Source: Henckelia pumila (taxonomy: Eukaryota; Streptophyta; Magnoliopsida; Lamiales; Gesneriaceae). From it: DNA of 64,000 bases. Location: the NCBI RefSeq assembly GCF_033568475.1, contig NC_133122.1, positions 18,222,206-18,286,205 on the forward strand, in the 5' to 3' direction. Position numbers and translations under genes: made by a program. Under the pieces are notes generated by a model. The model was not told where the DNA came from and did not search any database. It was given only the letters and a program-made list of their open reading frames with translations. Positions 47,568-59,372 of this stretch are shown piece after piece (the first letter of the stretch is position 1; every line of letters begins with the position of its first letter).

Positions 47568-48911
47568 GTAAGGGAAAAGGGGTTGCACATAAACAGTTTG
47601 AGGTGTTGTCACAAGGTGTTGACAACACCTACAATAACACCTTGAGTAATTTGTAGCGGAATATAATTAAAGCGTAAATAAAATAAATAAGCAACCAAAT
47701 AAATAGACTCAATTGATTTAAGCAAGAGTATAAAATACTCTTGCAGTGCCTCAGGCAAAACTTCACTAGAAAACTTTCAAAGAGTTTTACAAACCCTAAA
47801 ACTAGTGATTATTGAAAAACTCAATTTCTCAAAACAAGTGAGAAAATAAATAGTAAAAATTTTCCTAAAACATTCTATATGAAATAGAATAACGAAAACG
47901 AAGTAAGGAGAAAAATGAAGTCAACAACACTTGAGACGAAAACACTCTTCGATCAACTATCTTCGAGTGTTCTTCACGGCTTCAAGCAATCACGACCGAT
48001 ACAAGTTTTAGCAGCTCTTTCTCAATGTACGTATCTTCAAGCTTCTCTAACTCACGATCTCTCTCTTCCAATATATATACTTGAATCCTTCCTTGTAGAT
48101 ATAGGATTCTAGATCTTGTTTTTTTTTTTATCAAGTCAAATCTGCATAGTAAAGGAATTAAATCATTAGTGATAAGATAATAATAATTATGATAAACTTA
48201 ATCATATCTCAAATCAAGTTATTCAATGAAATAAATAACTTATATAAAATTACTTCATGTCCAAGAAAGGCAAAAGATATTAAATAAATTCTTTTCAAAA
48301 TAGGATGATTTTAAGAAATAAAGTATTCCTTTTAATCTCTCCCTTTTTGCCTTTCTGGACAAAACACATTTAACTCACAAAGATATCAACTAAACTCCCC
48401 CTTAATCAAAACTCTCCCTTAATAGATTCTCCCCTTAAGTATATCCAGAGGTGTTGTCGCGAGATGTTGGCAACATCTAGCTATGACACCTTAAATCAGA
48501 AACCATAAGAGCAAGAAGAAACACAAACAAAAAATCATATAAGAGTTAACACCACAAAAAGACAGTTTTGATTAGGATCAGAGAACAAAAACAATACTAA
48601 ACAAATAAACAAAAAAAAATCATAACGAAACTAGCAAAACCAAAAAAAAAAAACTAAAACTAAGATTAAAATTGATTGCTCTCAGATTCTGTTTCTTCTA
48701 CTTCACTTCCTTCTCCCCCTTTTTTTTCAGAAGGGCTAGCTCCGCTTAGTAGTGATTCATAGTGAGCCTTTAACCCTTCATAATAGGCTAGGTCAGCCTT
48801 TGCTTATGCAATCTTCTGCTCAGCATGCACCAATTGAGCTTGTATGAATGCAGGATCAACATCATGAGCAGTAGAGGGGGGGGGGGGGGTACAAAAACAG
48901 CAGTGGCAGAG
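47568..48911 (-). mobile_element. Truncated SIRE-type Copia fragment at the duplication junction
   Basis: Read on the minus strand, this begins in the end of a coding region (stop at 48666-48668). It continues through non-coding DNA with purine-rich stretches (for example near 48346-48360) into LTR-like sequence ending near 47590. That end holds a GGTGTTGTCAACACC-type palindrome and the motif gttttctagtgaagttttgcc. Both ends coincide with the edges of the duplicated segments, and no partner LTR or target duplication is present. SIRE assignment rests on resemblance of the LTR-like text and is tentative. Confidence 0.6.
48666..48875 (-). pseudogene. C-terminal fragment of a retrotransposon ORF
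   Basis: On the minus strand the frame reads DPAFIQAQLVHAEQKIA, then a stop, then AKADLAYYEGLKAHYESLL and a Ser/Glu-rich acidic tail ending ESNQF and a stop. The heptad-like leucines suggest a coiled coil. Such acidic, coiled-coil tails occur in the extra 3' coding region of SIRE-type elements. A homology search would be needed to confirm it. A run of about 12 G on plus lies at the broken end. Confidence 0.5.
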
Positions 48912-51900
48912 GAAATTAATTAATTTTTTAAAAAATATTAGCAATAATATTACATTATAATTAACTGGCAGATTGCTAGCTACCAACTGACTGGACAAAT
49001 CTTACGCACTTATAATCGATCAAATGCGAGGAACGCAATGCGTTGTTTTATTGGAATTAAATATATGTGTAGGTGAAAAAAAGGGAAGAAAAATCTAATT
49101 ATATATATATATTTTAACAAATTTACGAGGAAACAAAGTAAAGTATATCATATATGTGTAGGTGAGAGAAATAAATATGAAAAAACTAATTTTTTAAAAA
49201 AAACAATTTAACAATATACACGCATATTATACTTAAAAATATTAAACTTGTAATGCATTGACGAGCCATTTATATATATAATAATTATAGATTATAATTA
49301 GATTTAAAAAATTGACGATCAAATCTTAATTAAGCTTAAAAAAAGTATAGTACTCGCCTACTTACCATATTGAAATCGAGTATATTCCGGTAATTGAGTA
49401 AGCGAGTAAACTCTGTTTTTTTTTTTTGTTTTTTTCCTGCCTCTGTACCTCTATGACTGGCGTCCACGAATAATGATTAAATAAACGATAAATTAAATAA
49501 TTTTTTTGACAGTAATTAAATAATTACTATTGATTTCGTCAAAAATATAACATTTTGATTTGATAAAAATTAATTAACAATAATAATAACAACAATTATT
49601 AATAATAAAATGTGCCAGCCACGACACCGACTTCTTTGCAGGCTCGCCATCTCCAACACAATACGACAAGATCCAGTAGAGAACAAATTAATTTGGTGAA
49701 GAGGAATCAAAAATCATTATAAATAATAAAGGAAAAAAACGTCAAATTAATCCTATAACTTTGTGCTTAATTTTTCAAAGTTGGATTTTGGTAATGTTTT
49801 TCATTAGCTTTTAGTTTGTTGTATGTTGACGCTATTTCTAAAAATATTAAAGTAGCACCAAAAAATGCTGATATGACATAAAATATTAAATGTATTCGAC
49901 GTTATGTCTACATTCTAGTGTAGAAAGATTGGTAAGCAATAAAGGAGATGAGATGCTACCCCAAAGACATGCATTGTGTGTATCAGTATATATATATATA
50001 TATATTAATTTGTGGCATGTGCCACATATGTATAATGTGTACAATAAAAAAATAAATAAAAATTATTAATTTTTTGAAATTTAAATTATAGGAGAGGAAA
50101 TTTACTATCGTAATATAATAAAATTATTAATTAGTTTGATAAGATGGATGATGTTTTGAAAAAAATTCAAAATATTACACTGTGAGTTCATATAATTAGT
50201 ATTATAAAGTGTTATTGTATCATATATTACTATATTATTATAGTAGAGTGTTTTTAATTAACTAAATTTCAATTAATTGGTGAAGTTTGACATGAAATTA
50301 TGATTATGTCCTAATTTAGTTCTCAGCAAAATCAAAATTATTAGACAAATTAGTCATTTTATATGGTCTTTTTTTTAGCAATTATATTTTATCTCATTTA
50401 CCAAAATGACATTTCACTGTCTTTGTTTGTATTTTTAAATTTTTTGATTAGATAATTATCATTCTTAGACTTTTGAATGTTTAATTTATCACATGACTTC
50501 TAAAAATAACATGAAAATCAATTAATATAAAAAAAATATGTATATGCACGTATCACGTAAAAAAACCGCTAGTATAAAATAACTTCGAATCTATTTAAAA
50601 GCAAATACATTCCCCCGCCAATCGTAATCAGGGAAGAGAAAGAAGAAAAAAAGAAATAAATAGATCAAATGTATGATATCGAACAAATAATATGCCTAAT
50701 TTTCAACTTAATTAATTCTCTCGATATGGAGTTGAGATCAGCCCATATCACTTTGTGTGATCATAGGCCCAATAAGAAATTCTGATGCTAAACGATAATG
50801 GGATCTCTAACAAGAGCTCCAGTTGAAATTTTAAAATATCGGAGGATCACTTTATTTTTATATTAAAACCACGTTTTTACGAGTTTTTGAGCCGATGGAG
50901 AGGACGAGTATTTGAGTTATAGTTATGAGTTCAATCCTCTCATTAAAATTATTTCGGTCATATTACGATTGAGATCGACTTTAAATACGGTTTATCTGGT
51001 GTGCTTTGTAAATTATGGTTGCGTTTTCTAATGTCTAAAATAAATAAGAAAATTACTATGTCTATGTGTCGACAATGTTAAGTCGATGTCATCCACAGGG
51101 CAGTGGACAGTGAATTGGTCCGTTAAGTCAGTGGCATGAAATGTCTATTCCAATAAATAGTTTGAAAATGTGTGGGGAGTCCCACTGCAATTAAAAGGTC
51201 AAGAAGGAGGACCCTACGTTTAAAATACAGTCAAAACAATGGATACATGTGCTTTATCGGAACCCATGTTCTGCACAAATTCAGGTTTCAACCCACTAAT
51301 TATTTTTCTTCCCTTTTTTCATTTCTTGAAAAAATCATATTATTTTTTAATTAGAAATTGGTCACTTTATTCTCAAGAATCGAGGACGTTGAAAACGTAT
51401 ACGATAAAGCAATCTATGTCTAAGCGCATGTGTAGCCAATTTCAATTAAAGATACCCCACACCATTTTTATTTTTATTTCTACACTCTTAACTGTTGGAA
51501 ACTAGAGGATCTTCTTTTCTTTGTGGTAAAATATGAATCTTAGAATCTCTAGAGTAGTGTTTGCAACAATTTGTTAAGAGAATTTTTATAATAACTTATT
51601 TTTAAAGGTTGTAAACAATATCTAAATAATAGTAGATTCGAATATATGATTAGGTTTGTCTCGACCCCGATTAATTAAATGTATACAATCCATGTGATCC
51701 GAAATGGAATGATAAATAGTTGATCTGGATCCGATTGATGAATAGGAATAGATTAATTTTAAACTGCATCTTGGATTATTGTAGAATATCCGGATTCCAT
51801 TCTTTTGTTGCTCACATTAGGATCCAATGACGATAAAAAATAGAAGAGGTTAAGTTCTCTAAGCATACTCTATCCGTCTTGGACATTCGACTATTTTTGG

Positions 51901-53269
51901 GTTTAAGTTAATTTTCCAATTCAGTGTATAGGAACTAAAATGTGGTTAGGAGCCAATTTGAACCCAGGAGTTAGAATTACGGGTGGAAAAAATATCGAAT
52001 TTATCGAATTTTCAATATACATAATATTTCGATATGGTACAGTAACGATACCGAATTTTTCGGTACAGTAACGATATGAAATTTGGAAATTACGATATAT
52101 TTCGGTATATCGATATACCGAAACATTATATAAAAATTTGAGAATATATTAGTATTTTTAAGCAATAAATTTATAAACTTTAAAAAATATTAGGTTTTTT
52201 CAGCATAAAACGATATATACCGATAGCGTACCAAAATCTCGATATACTGTGAAATTTCGATATAATCGGTATGCTAGTTATATGTACCAAAATTTTTGAT
52301 ATACCGAAATGTTCGGTACGGTATCGGTACAAAAATAATTTATACAATAATTTTTGATACAATATACGATATACATTTTTCGATACGATACGCTACAATA
52401 TGCCACCCTTAGTTAAAATTCTAGTTTTTGGCTTTTCATTTTTAATAAGAGTTTCTCCATCCAAGCATTTTGAATGTTCAAAAATATTTTTTATATAATA
52501 ATGCTTTGAGTTAATAAACCTTTCCAATATCCGGACACGCACTTATCATTCTATGATGATGATTAATTGGAAATTTTAGAAGAAATAACCCGCTTAATAG
52601 AAAGAAAAGCATGACATATTATCTATTGAAAAAAAAAAAAAAACAGTGGCACACATATGATATTGTTAGAGCTGTAAAAATAAGTTTAGTTCATCATACC
52701 AAATGCGTGATTAGATTGATAGTTTCTCAACTCGCTTTGTCTCTCCTAATATAACTAAAGTCCACTTGTTTGTACCTTCTCAATCTGCCCAAATCCCAGT
52801 CTGCCCGGCAAAATGAATGAACTTGATAGGTTGCATATTAAATTGTCTCACTAGTTCGTTTTCACGACTTCAAATATGATAATCATAAAAAAAAAAAAAA
52901 GATCGTGACCATGAAAAAGATTTGTTTCTCGATCTTAACATATTATTTCTGATGCAGTTATTAGTTTTAAAAGACTTGGAATTTAGAAACGACTGACCGA
53001 TAATATTATCAAGAAAACACGAGGGGGAAAGATAATAAATAATTTGATATGTAGGGACTGCATATGATATAGGGGCCGAATGTCGTTAAACTGTGCAAAA
53101 GTGTACGTAGTAAAGTGAAGTGATAAAAAAGAAAAGTATCGCACTTGTAGTTGCTACTTTACGGAATAATGTCTTCTCCTATCCATTTTCATTTTTTACT
53201 TTTCTCGCGAAAACATCACAATTTGGGTTTTGTTTCATTTTTTTAACGTATTTAACCGATTTTTATCTT
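48912..53269. repeat. 4.36-kb direct duplication, copy 2
   Basis: Second copy of 43211-47567, same orientation, offset near 5.70 kb. It lacks any carbonic anhydrase exon and the TATA-like core promoter. The homology stops abruptly at both ends. To the right the sequence runs on into unrelated AT-rich DNA. It has the same short ORFs as copy 1 (51172-51354, 51239-51505), with no sign that either is a gene. Confidence 0.93.
51979..52410. repeat. MITE-like element rich in CGATAT motifs, copy 2
   Basis: This duplicated partner of 46276-46707 is also 432 bp, with ends acgggtgg...ccaccctt and the same imperfect 10-bp flanks. It differs from copy 1 mainly in the first third, so this block has evolved faster than the surrounding duplicate. 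Confidence 0.6.
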
Positions 53270-53605
53270 TTTACGTAAAGTATTTTATAATTCAATTTTA
53301 AATACTAAAAAAACTTATAGACAAAGTATCATGTTAACATGTCATTTAATTCATAAAATTTGAAACTTTCAATATTAAAAAAAATTCTTAAATAAACAAA
53401 TTCAAGATCAGAGATCTATGACTAAAAGTGTTAAAAAGAGCTGACGGGACAGATCGGCTCACAACCTGCCACAATCCTAAATCTATCGTCAAGAAGGATG
53501 TACGGGTCGACCCGTATTTTAGGCGGGTTGAGAAAATATCAATGTAACACACTTATTTTATATGACGAGATGAACCAATCTGACGAGCTTATGTGTAATC
53601 TAACG
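53270..53605. other. AT-rich intergenic DNA
   Basis: Nothing recognisable apart from the target-site flank of the hAT element at its right end. Confidence 0.45.
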
Positions 53606-54418
53606 CAGGGCCGACCCTAGGAGGAGGCAGCTGCCTGCCTAGGGCCTCCCCTAAGGTGGGGCCTTAAATTTTTTTTAAAAAAATTACATTATATAGATAT
53701 ATATTTATTTATATTTTTTTCCATTCAAAATTTAGATGAGAAATGGAAATCTAAATATTTTGTAGAAAATTTGAAAATCTAATTTTTGTGTTTTTTATCC
53801 TTTCTTTTCTTTGTGTACAAGAGGGGGAAAAAAACTCTCTTTATATGATGTAAAATTCTTTTTTCGTTAAATTTCTCTATTCAAGTGAATAAGATTGTTC
53901 AAAGTAGGTCAATTATCGTGTCGTCTTTTATTGAATGTTATTTATCTTGTATGTCGGTAATTTTGTTTGCTTTTTAATTATTTGATTTTGTGGACTTTGG
54001 TCTTTGGGGTTTTAATTCCTTGCATATTTTAATATTAAAATTATAATTCATATTTGTTTTGTTAGCTTTTTTGTAACAAAAATAATTGTTTATGTTTCCT
54101 TAGTACGATGATTCTTATTATGTTTGTATTATACATTTTTTTAGTTTTAGCTTCTTCTTTTTTTCTCTTTCTATACAATTATTTATGTCATTATTTTTAG
54201 TTGCAAGAATTTTAAATTTTTTATTATTATAAGAATTTATTGTATTGGTTCTTTCTTGTTGGGAAATTTGACAGTAAATAAAAGGAGTTTTTAATTTTTT
54301 ACGATCTAAAATATTTTTTATGTTGTGTTTATATTAAATCTCATATCAACAATCAATTTTTGTTATTATTTAAATTATTTTTGTATTTGTTTTGGTAGAT
54401 TTGCATTGTGAATTATAT

Positions 54419-54547
54419 ATGATTGGTAAAAGAAAATTTGAATCTAGAAGTTCAAAGAGAAAAAAAGGCAATAGATTTATTAAATTATATATTAGTGATC
54501 ATTGTGTTTATTTTATTACCAGTTTGTTTGTAATATTTTTTATTTAA
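54419..54547 (+). pseudogene. hAT transposase N-terminal remnant
   Basis: A 42-codon ORF begins MIGKRKFESRSSKRKKGNRF. The basic start is like the N-terminus of TTF-zinc-finger hAT transposases. The rest of the transposase is absent. It lies inside the hAT element at 53606-54790, which supports the reading. It is too short to be functional. Confidence 0.45.
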
Positions 54548-54560
54548 TAAAAAAATTATG

Positions 54561-54737
54561 GCAAAAATTCATATGAGACGGTCTCAAGGGACATTTTTTT
54601 TAGACGGATCTCTTATATGAGTTATCCATTAAAAAGTATTACATTTTTATGCCAAAAATATTACTTATTATTATAAATATGGGTAGGGTTGACCCGTCTC
54701 ACAAATAAAATTGTCTCACATGAGTATTACTCAAAAA
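54561..54737. repeat. Small MITE (GAGACGGTCTCA-type) nested in the hAT element
   Basis: Left end ttcatatgagacggtctca and right end tgtctcacatgagtattact are inverted relatives, with gacggatctc/gacccgtctcac inside. Fragments with the same motif recur at about 55488-55550. Exact ends are uncertain. Confidence 0.5.
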
Positions 54738-54790
54738 ATATATATACCTTAAATTAGTTTAGGGTCTCTAATTTTTTAAAGACGGTCCTG

Positions 54791-56084
54791 ATCTAACAGA
54801 TTGAGACTTGACTTGTCGCAATCCATCACAACCCATCATTGGGTGGGCGAAGAATCAAAGATGACTCGTCATTTAATAGATTAAAAAATTATCGATCCAA
54901 CTGATTCTATCCATTTTTTGCATTTCATTCTCTATTTGGCCCATTGCATCCAACACTTGGAGGTTTTTCACTCGTGTGCTGCATAATGTGTACTGGAATC
55001 GAGTTAAACACATAAATTATTATAAATTTATTGATGCAACATCTTACTATTTAAAATTATACCCTTTGATGCCAGGTACTAATGATTTATAATCAATTTG
55101 TCGAAGCTTTGATTAATTTTTAAGAAACATCCCTCAATTATCATTTCATTTAACCTCCCTGAAACTTTATCCAACAATTTATCATTACTTATCTATTAAT
55201 TTTTTTAAATCATATTTTATATTATTTTTAGAACTTTTAAATTAATAAATTTTTTAATCTTGATCTAAAAGTTTGTATAAAACTAATTTTTTCTCCCTTT
55301 TATCTCTTCAATAGATCATATTCGATATAGCGGTTTAATCTATTTATATGTTATTTTTAAAACAGATAAATTTTCATTATGTATATATAATCTTATCAGC
55401 AAATTTTAAGAAAAATGTATATAAACGTCCGAATTCATATTTTCGAAACACACTCCAATTTATAAATTGACATAGGATATTTTGAAGGCAAAAACTCCTA
55501 TGAGACGATCTCATGAGTTATTATTTGTGAAACCGTCTCACATAGACCTACTCTATTTTGAAAGGGTTAATGTGACGTCACACCACCATACTATATATTA
55601 ATGGTGATGAAGTCAGAAAATTAAGTAAGAGATAATGAAAATGATTTTTTATTAAAAGAAGACGCCAAAGCTGCGAAAATGATTTTTTTATTGAAAAATG
55701 AGGTGACGTCGAGTTATCGATAAATCATTTGGAAAAGAATCCATCATTATAAATTTAGAAGATAAAATACTATAAATATAACTAAATTGAGAGACGACGA
55801 GTTGATCTCACATTGGATCAATCTCTAACTATTAAACATAGTAGATCTAATGATTGTCATTTTCTTAAACATGTGGTTCAATGTTTGATCCTGACTTAAG
55901 ACAATATTTTCTTTCTCTTTTTTTTTTCCTTCAAAGATTTATTTTAATTGACTTTTGAACATGAGATTTCATTTCAAATTTAAAAACTTTTGTATCAGAT
56001 ATGTCTTAACCAATAATACAACCAAACAAACAAGTGTGTGTTGAAGGCAATTACCGTGGATGTCGAAATATATATATATATCAA
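54791..56084. other. AT-rich intergenic DNA with MITE debris
   Basis: No gene is seen. A partial tatgagacgatctcatga / gaaaccgtctcacat inverted pair at about 55488-55550 is MITE debris of the kind nested in the hAT element. A (TA)n run leads into the fold-back cluster. Confidence 0.45.
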
Positions 56085-56238
56085 TTTTGCTATCCTGCCC
56101 ACTCACCGTGCCCATTTAATGTGCCCACCATGAGGTGGCACTCAACTATTGGATGTGATGAATTGTGTGTCCAATAGTTGAGTGCTACCTCATGGTGGGC
56201 GCATTAGGTGGGCACGGTGGGTGGGCAGGATAACAAAA
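56085..56238. repeat. Fold-back MITE A, in (TA)n
   Basis: A 154-bp near-perfect inverted repeat with arms of about 70 bp: ttttgctatcctgcccactc... pairs with ...gtgggcaggataacaaaa. It is flanked on both sides by TATATA runs. It would form one long hairpin. It has no coding content. Confidence 0.88.
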
Positions 56239-56288
56239 CTCTATATATATATATATTGTATATATATACAATATATATATATATACAA

Positions 56289-56442
56289 TTTTGCTATCAT
56301 GCCCACTCACCGTGCCCACCTAATGCGCCCACCATGAGGTAGCACTCAACTATTGGATGTGATGAATTGTGCATCCAATAGTTGAGTGTCATCTCATGGT
56401 GGGCACATTAGGTGGGCACGGTGGGTGGGCAGGATAACAAAA
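56289..56442. repeat. Fold-back MITE B, in (TA)n
   Basis: Same family as A, about 95 % identical by eye, 154 bp, same orientation. It is separated from A by a 50-bp TA-rich tract and followed by another (TA)n run. Confidence 0.88.
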
Positions 56443-56460
56443 CTCTATATATATATATAT

Positions 56461-56574
56461 GAGTTCTTTTATGATGCCCAACAACTATGTCCAACTCCGT
56501 GCCCACTATATATAAGTCAACTCACCAATTAATTGTGCTGGTCAACTCAACTATTGTACATGATGTGCACAGAG

Positions 56575-56575
<1 letters not shown>
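56461..56575. repeat. Divergent fold-back MITE C
   Basis: This is a shortened, diverged relative (tgatgcccaacaactatgtcc ... tgtacatgatgtgcacagag). It lies between (TA)n runs and shares the core word caactcaactattg. Its arms no longer pair well. Confidence 0.5.
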
Positions 56576-56611
<36 letters not shown>

Positions 56612-56612
56612 G

Positions 56613-56728
56613 TTTTGCTATGCTGCCCACCAACTGTATCAACATCTGTGTCCACCATGTATAAAACACTCAACTATTGCACATGGTGGGCACAGAGGTT
56701 GACACGGTTGGTGGGCAGCATAACAAAA
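56613..56728. repeat. Fold-back MITE D, in (TA)n
   Basis: A 116-bp inverted repeat, ttttgctatgctgcccaccaa... with ...ttggtgggcagcataacaaaa. It follows a long (TA)n run (about 56574-56606). It is related to A, B and E but a distinct subfamily. Confidence 0.8.
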
Positions 56729-57513
56729 CTCTATGGTTGCATTTACTTGCTATGATAAGTATATGATTATATTAATAATCCCAAGCAATCACATATTTAC
56801 TTGTTTTTTGAGGGCCCGTATTAACTCATAAAGCTCATCCATAGTTACCTAATTTAAACTTTAAACCTTGATGATTTATCACAAATAAATGGTGTGATAA
56901 ATAATCATTATGTTTCTAATTGAAAAAAATTACACTAATATCCTTAATTTATTTTCCAAAAAAATAATATATGAAAATCTCATTTAAAAAATTATATAAC
57001 ATGGATATAAATTTCAAATACTTTAAGATATATTAATACATTTTATTTAATTTAAATATACGAAAGGTCCATTTAAAAATTATAAAACATGAAAAAAATT
57101 AATAATTTAATATATGATTAATACATTTTATTAGAATTTATCCTTATTCATGGGGAAATTTTTTCTAAATCAATTTATTAATTTTTTTTAAAAAATAAAT
57201 AATATTTATACTCAAAAATTTTGGTCAATTAAAATAATTTATATGTGAATTAATAATAATTTATATTTTTAAATAAAAATCACAATCCCAATTTTACAAA
57301 TAAAAACTAAAAATAAGATTATATATTATACACAAAGGTCAAAATTATAACTTTTCATTTACTCATATTATCAATCACAAAATTGATCCATTAAAGTAAA
57401 CATGTGATTGTTTATGCATCATGATTCAACATCCTATAAAATTAGTTTAATAGTCTTAGTATTATTTATCTATATATAATTAATCTCACTAAGTAAACAC
57501 AATATATATATGA
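56729..57513. other. AT-rich intergenic DNA
   Basis: Very AT-rich (often above 80 %), with no ORF or repeat structure I can name. Confidence 0.45.
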
Positions 57514-57668
57514 GTTTTGCTATCCTGCCCACCCATCGTGCCCACCTAATGTGCCCACCATGAGGTGACACTCAACTATTGGACGCACAATTCATCACAT
57601 TCAATAGTTGAGTGCCACCTCATGGTGCGCATATTAGGTGGACACGGTGAGTGGGCAGGATAGCAAAA
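57514..57668. repeat. Fold-back MITE E, in (TA)n
   Basis: 155 bp, same family as A and B, with the central loop in the opposite orientation (gacgcacaattcatcacat). It lies between TATATATA at 57502-57511 and a 28-bp (TA)n run at 57673-57700. Confidence 0.87.
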
Positions 57669-57669
57669 T

Positions 57670-57706
<37 letters not shown>

Positions 57707-58575
57707 TAAGGGGTACACAGGAAATGACCAAAATGTCCCTGGAAGATAAATTTAAACCTTAATTTAGGGCCGCCTTAACCCTGCAAATAGAGCTAATTAC
57801 GGAATGGAAAGACTGAAAAGACTGTCAGAAACAAAATGACTTTAGTTTAGTGCCATTATTTTGACCAACATCATTCAAAAGCAACAAAACTGATTCCCCT
57901 TCGGCAGACCAGAGCCAACATCATTCATATGTTGCGATAAGATCCACTTAAGATTAAATTCTTTAGTTAATTATTATATATATATAAATATTAAAGTATC
58001 TTCCCCTAAAACATTTATCTTTTATTTTCTTTAGTTAATTACTATATATATAAAAATATTAAAGTATCTTCCCCCACAACATTTATCTTTTTAAATAAAA
58101 TATAAATGGATTCATCGTTAGTTTATTAAAAAAAATTAAATAGGGTCCTTTCATATCTCAATATAAACTTTTTATTAAAATATTCTAAAACTGAACCAAA
58201 CAATACAATTTCGTTACGGAAATTTTCCCGAATGCTTCCTATTAAAATTAAATAAAGATACAAACTTATGTAAAATGGATGAATATTCAGATGATAATTA
58301 ATATATATTATACAGAAATATCAATTTCTAATTGCGCAATAACATAAACTTTTCGGTTTTTACTTTTTTAGCATAAAAATATACAAATACATAAAGATAT
58401 ATACTAATACACAAACACACGAAGTAAAAAAAAAACCTAGTTATTCGGGAAAACATAATTTTCAATATATATTCTACTCAATTTTACACACGGTTTCTGC
58501 TAGATTTCTAATTTAAAAATAAACATTATACAAAATCATTTTTAAATATTTTTTTCCACAAATGGGCCAAATTTG
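57669..58575. other. AT-rich intergenic DNA with a short tandem repeat
   Basis: Two direct units of about 62 bp (57962-58023 and 58030-58091) share tttagttaatta, aaatattaaagtatcttccc and acatttatctttt. The rest shows no gene or named element. Confidence 0.5.
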
Positions 58576-58775
58576 GTCCAATAAGTTGATGCAAATTTTT
58601 TTTATATGTTAATATGACATCAGAAATTAATTACATGACACCAATTGTTATTGACAAGAAATCAAATATTATTAATGGTTCCATGTCACATTTGTAATGG
58701 GATAAAGGTGACTACAAAGCAAAGATAAACAAATGTCCCAGAAATTGCCCTAGTTTAGTCCAATAAATTGATATC

Positions 58776-58890
58776 TTTTTTTTTTTTTTTTTGACATTAG
58801 GAGTGAGGATCGAGGGTTGTAGGGTCTTGAACTCAAGACATATCTCATTTTTGAAAGATTGATGCCACATAGGCTAAAAGTATTGATCAG
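58776..58890 (-). mobile_element. SINE-like retroposon, short
   Basis: An insertion of about 115 bp is flanked by the 8-bp direct repeat ttgatatc (58768-58775 and 58891-58898). On the minus strand it ends in a run of about 17 A, as a retroposed RNA does. It contains gagttcaagaccc, which resembles an RNA polymerase III B box. No A box is obvious, so it may be 5' truncated. Confidence 0.55.
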
Positions 58891-59372
58891 TTGATATCAT
58901 TTTTTGATATGCTAACATAACATTATACATGACACCATCTATTATTGACACGAAAACAAACTTATAGATGTGCCCGATACCACATTTGTAACCCAAAGAA
59001 AATATTGCTAAAAAGTAAAAATAATTAAATATGACAATGTTCTCCCTATTTATAAAAAAAAAAAACCCAAATGAAAATACATCGATTTTCAAAGCAATTC
59101 TTGTAAGTTCTTTTGTTATTGACTTGTGTAATTTAGGTAGACCACATTGGCCCTATGTGAACTAAATGCAGCTGAAAAATTAACTGTTACCAACGACATG
59201 ACCTGACAAAAAGGTAGCCGAATGGAACTACAAATATATTGTCCAATTAATAATATATTCACTCAGAGCATTGAGCCCTTCAATATGTCCAAACTCGAAA
59301 GAAACTGAAAATTCCCCCCTCTTCCCTTCTTCTCCCAACTTCTTCACTAATCTGAAGCCACAGATTAGTGCA
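58891..59372. other. Upstream region of the pectate lyase-like gene
   Basis: The first part (to about 59040) is a diverged direct repeat of 58575-58750, sharing acatgacaccaa/acatgacaccat and ccacatttgtaa. The second part should hold the promoter and 5' UTR of the gene at 59373. A TA-rich stretch near 59230-59260 is the best TATA candidate. No other gene is seen. Confidence 0.45.

Larger units (their letters stand above)
53606..54790 (+). mobile_element. hAT-type DNA transposon remnant
   Basis: 1,185 bp. It starts CAGGGCCGACCCTAGG and ends GACGGTCCTG, giving short inverted ends (CAGGRCCG). It is flanked by the 8-bp repeats atctaacg and atctaaca (seven of eight identical), the duplication length of hAT elements. 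A short ORF inside resembles the N-terminus of a hAT transposase, and a second small MITE is nested near its right end. The subterminal motif cctagggcctcccc is typical of widespread plant hAT families. Confidence 0.75.

Noticed and set aside
56085..57668. Possible CRISPR-like or regularly spaced repeat array
   Set aside because: The units are self-complementary MITEs separated by TA runs of uneven length in a plant genome, not direct repeats with unique spacers.
59271..59372. In-frame upstream ATG that would extend the pectate lyase-like protein by 34 residues
   Set aside because: It would bury the signal peptide. The ATG at 59373 puts the hydrophobic core at the usual distance from the start.
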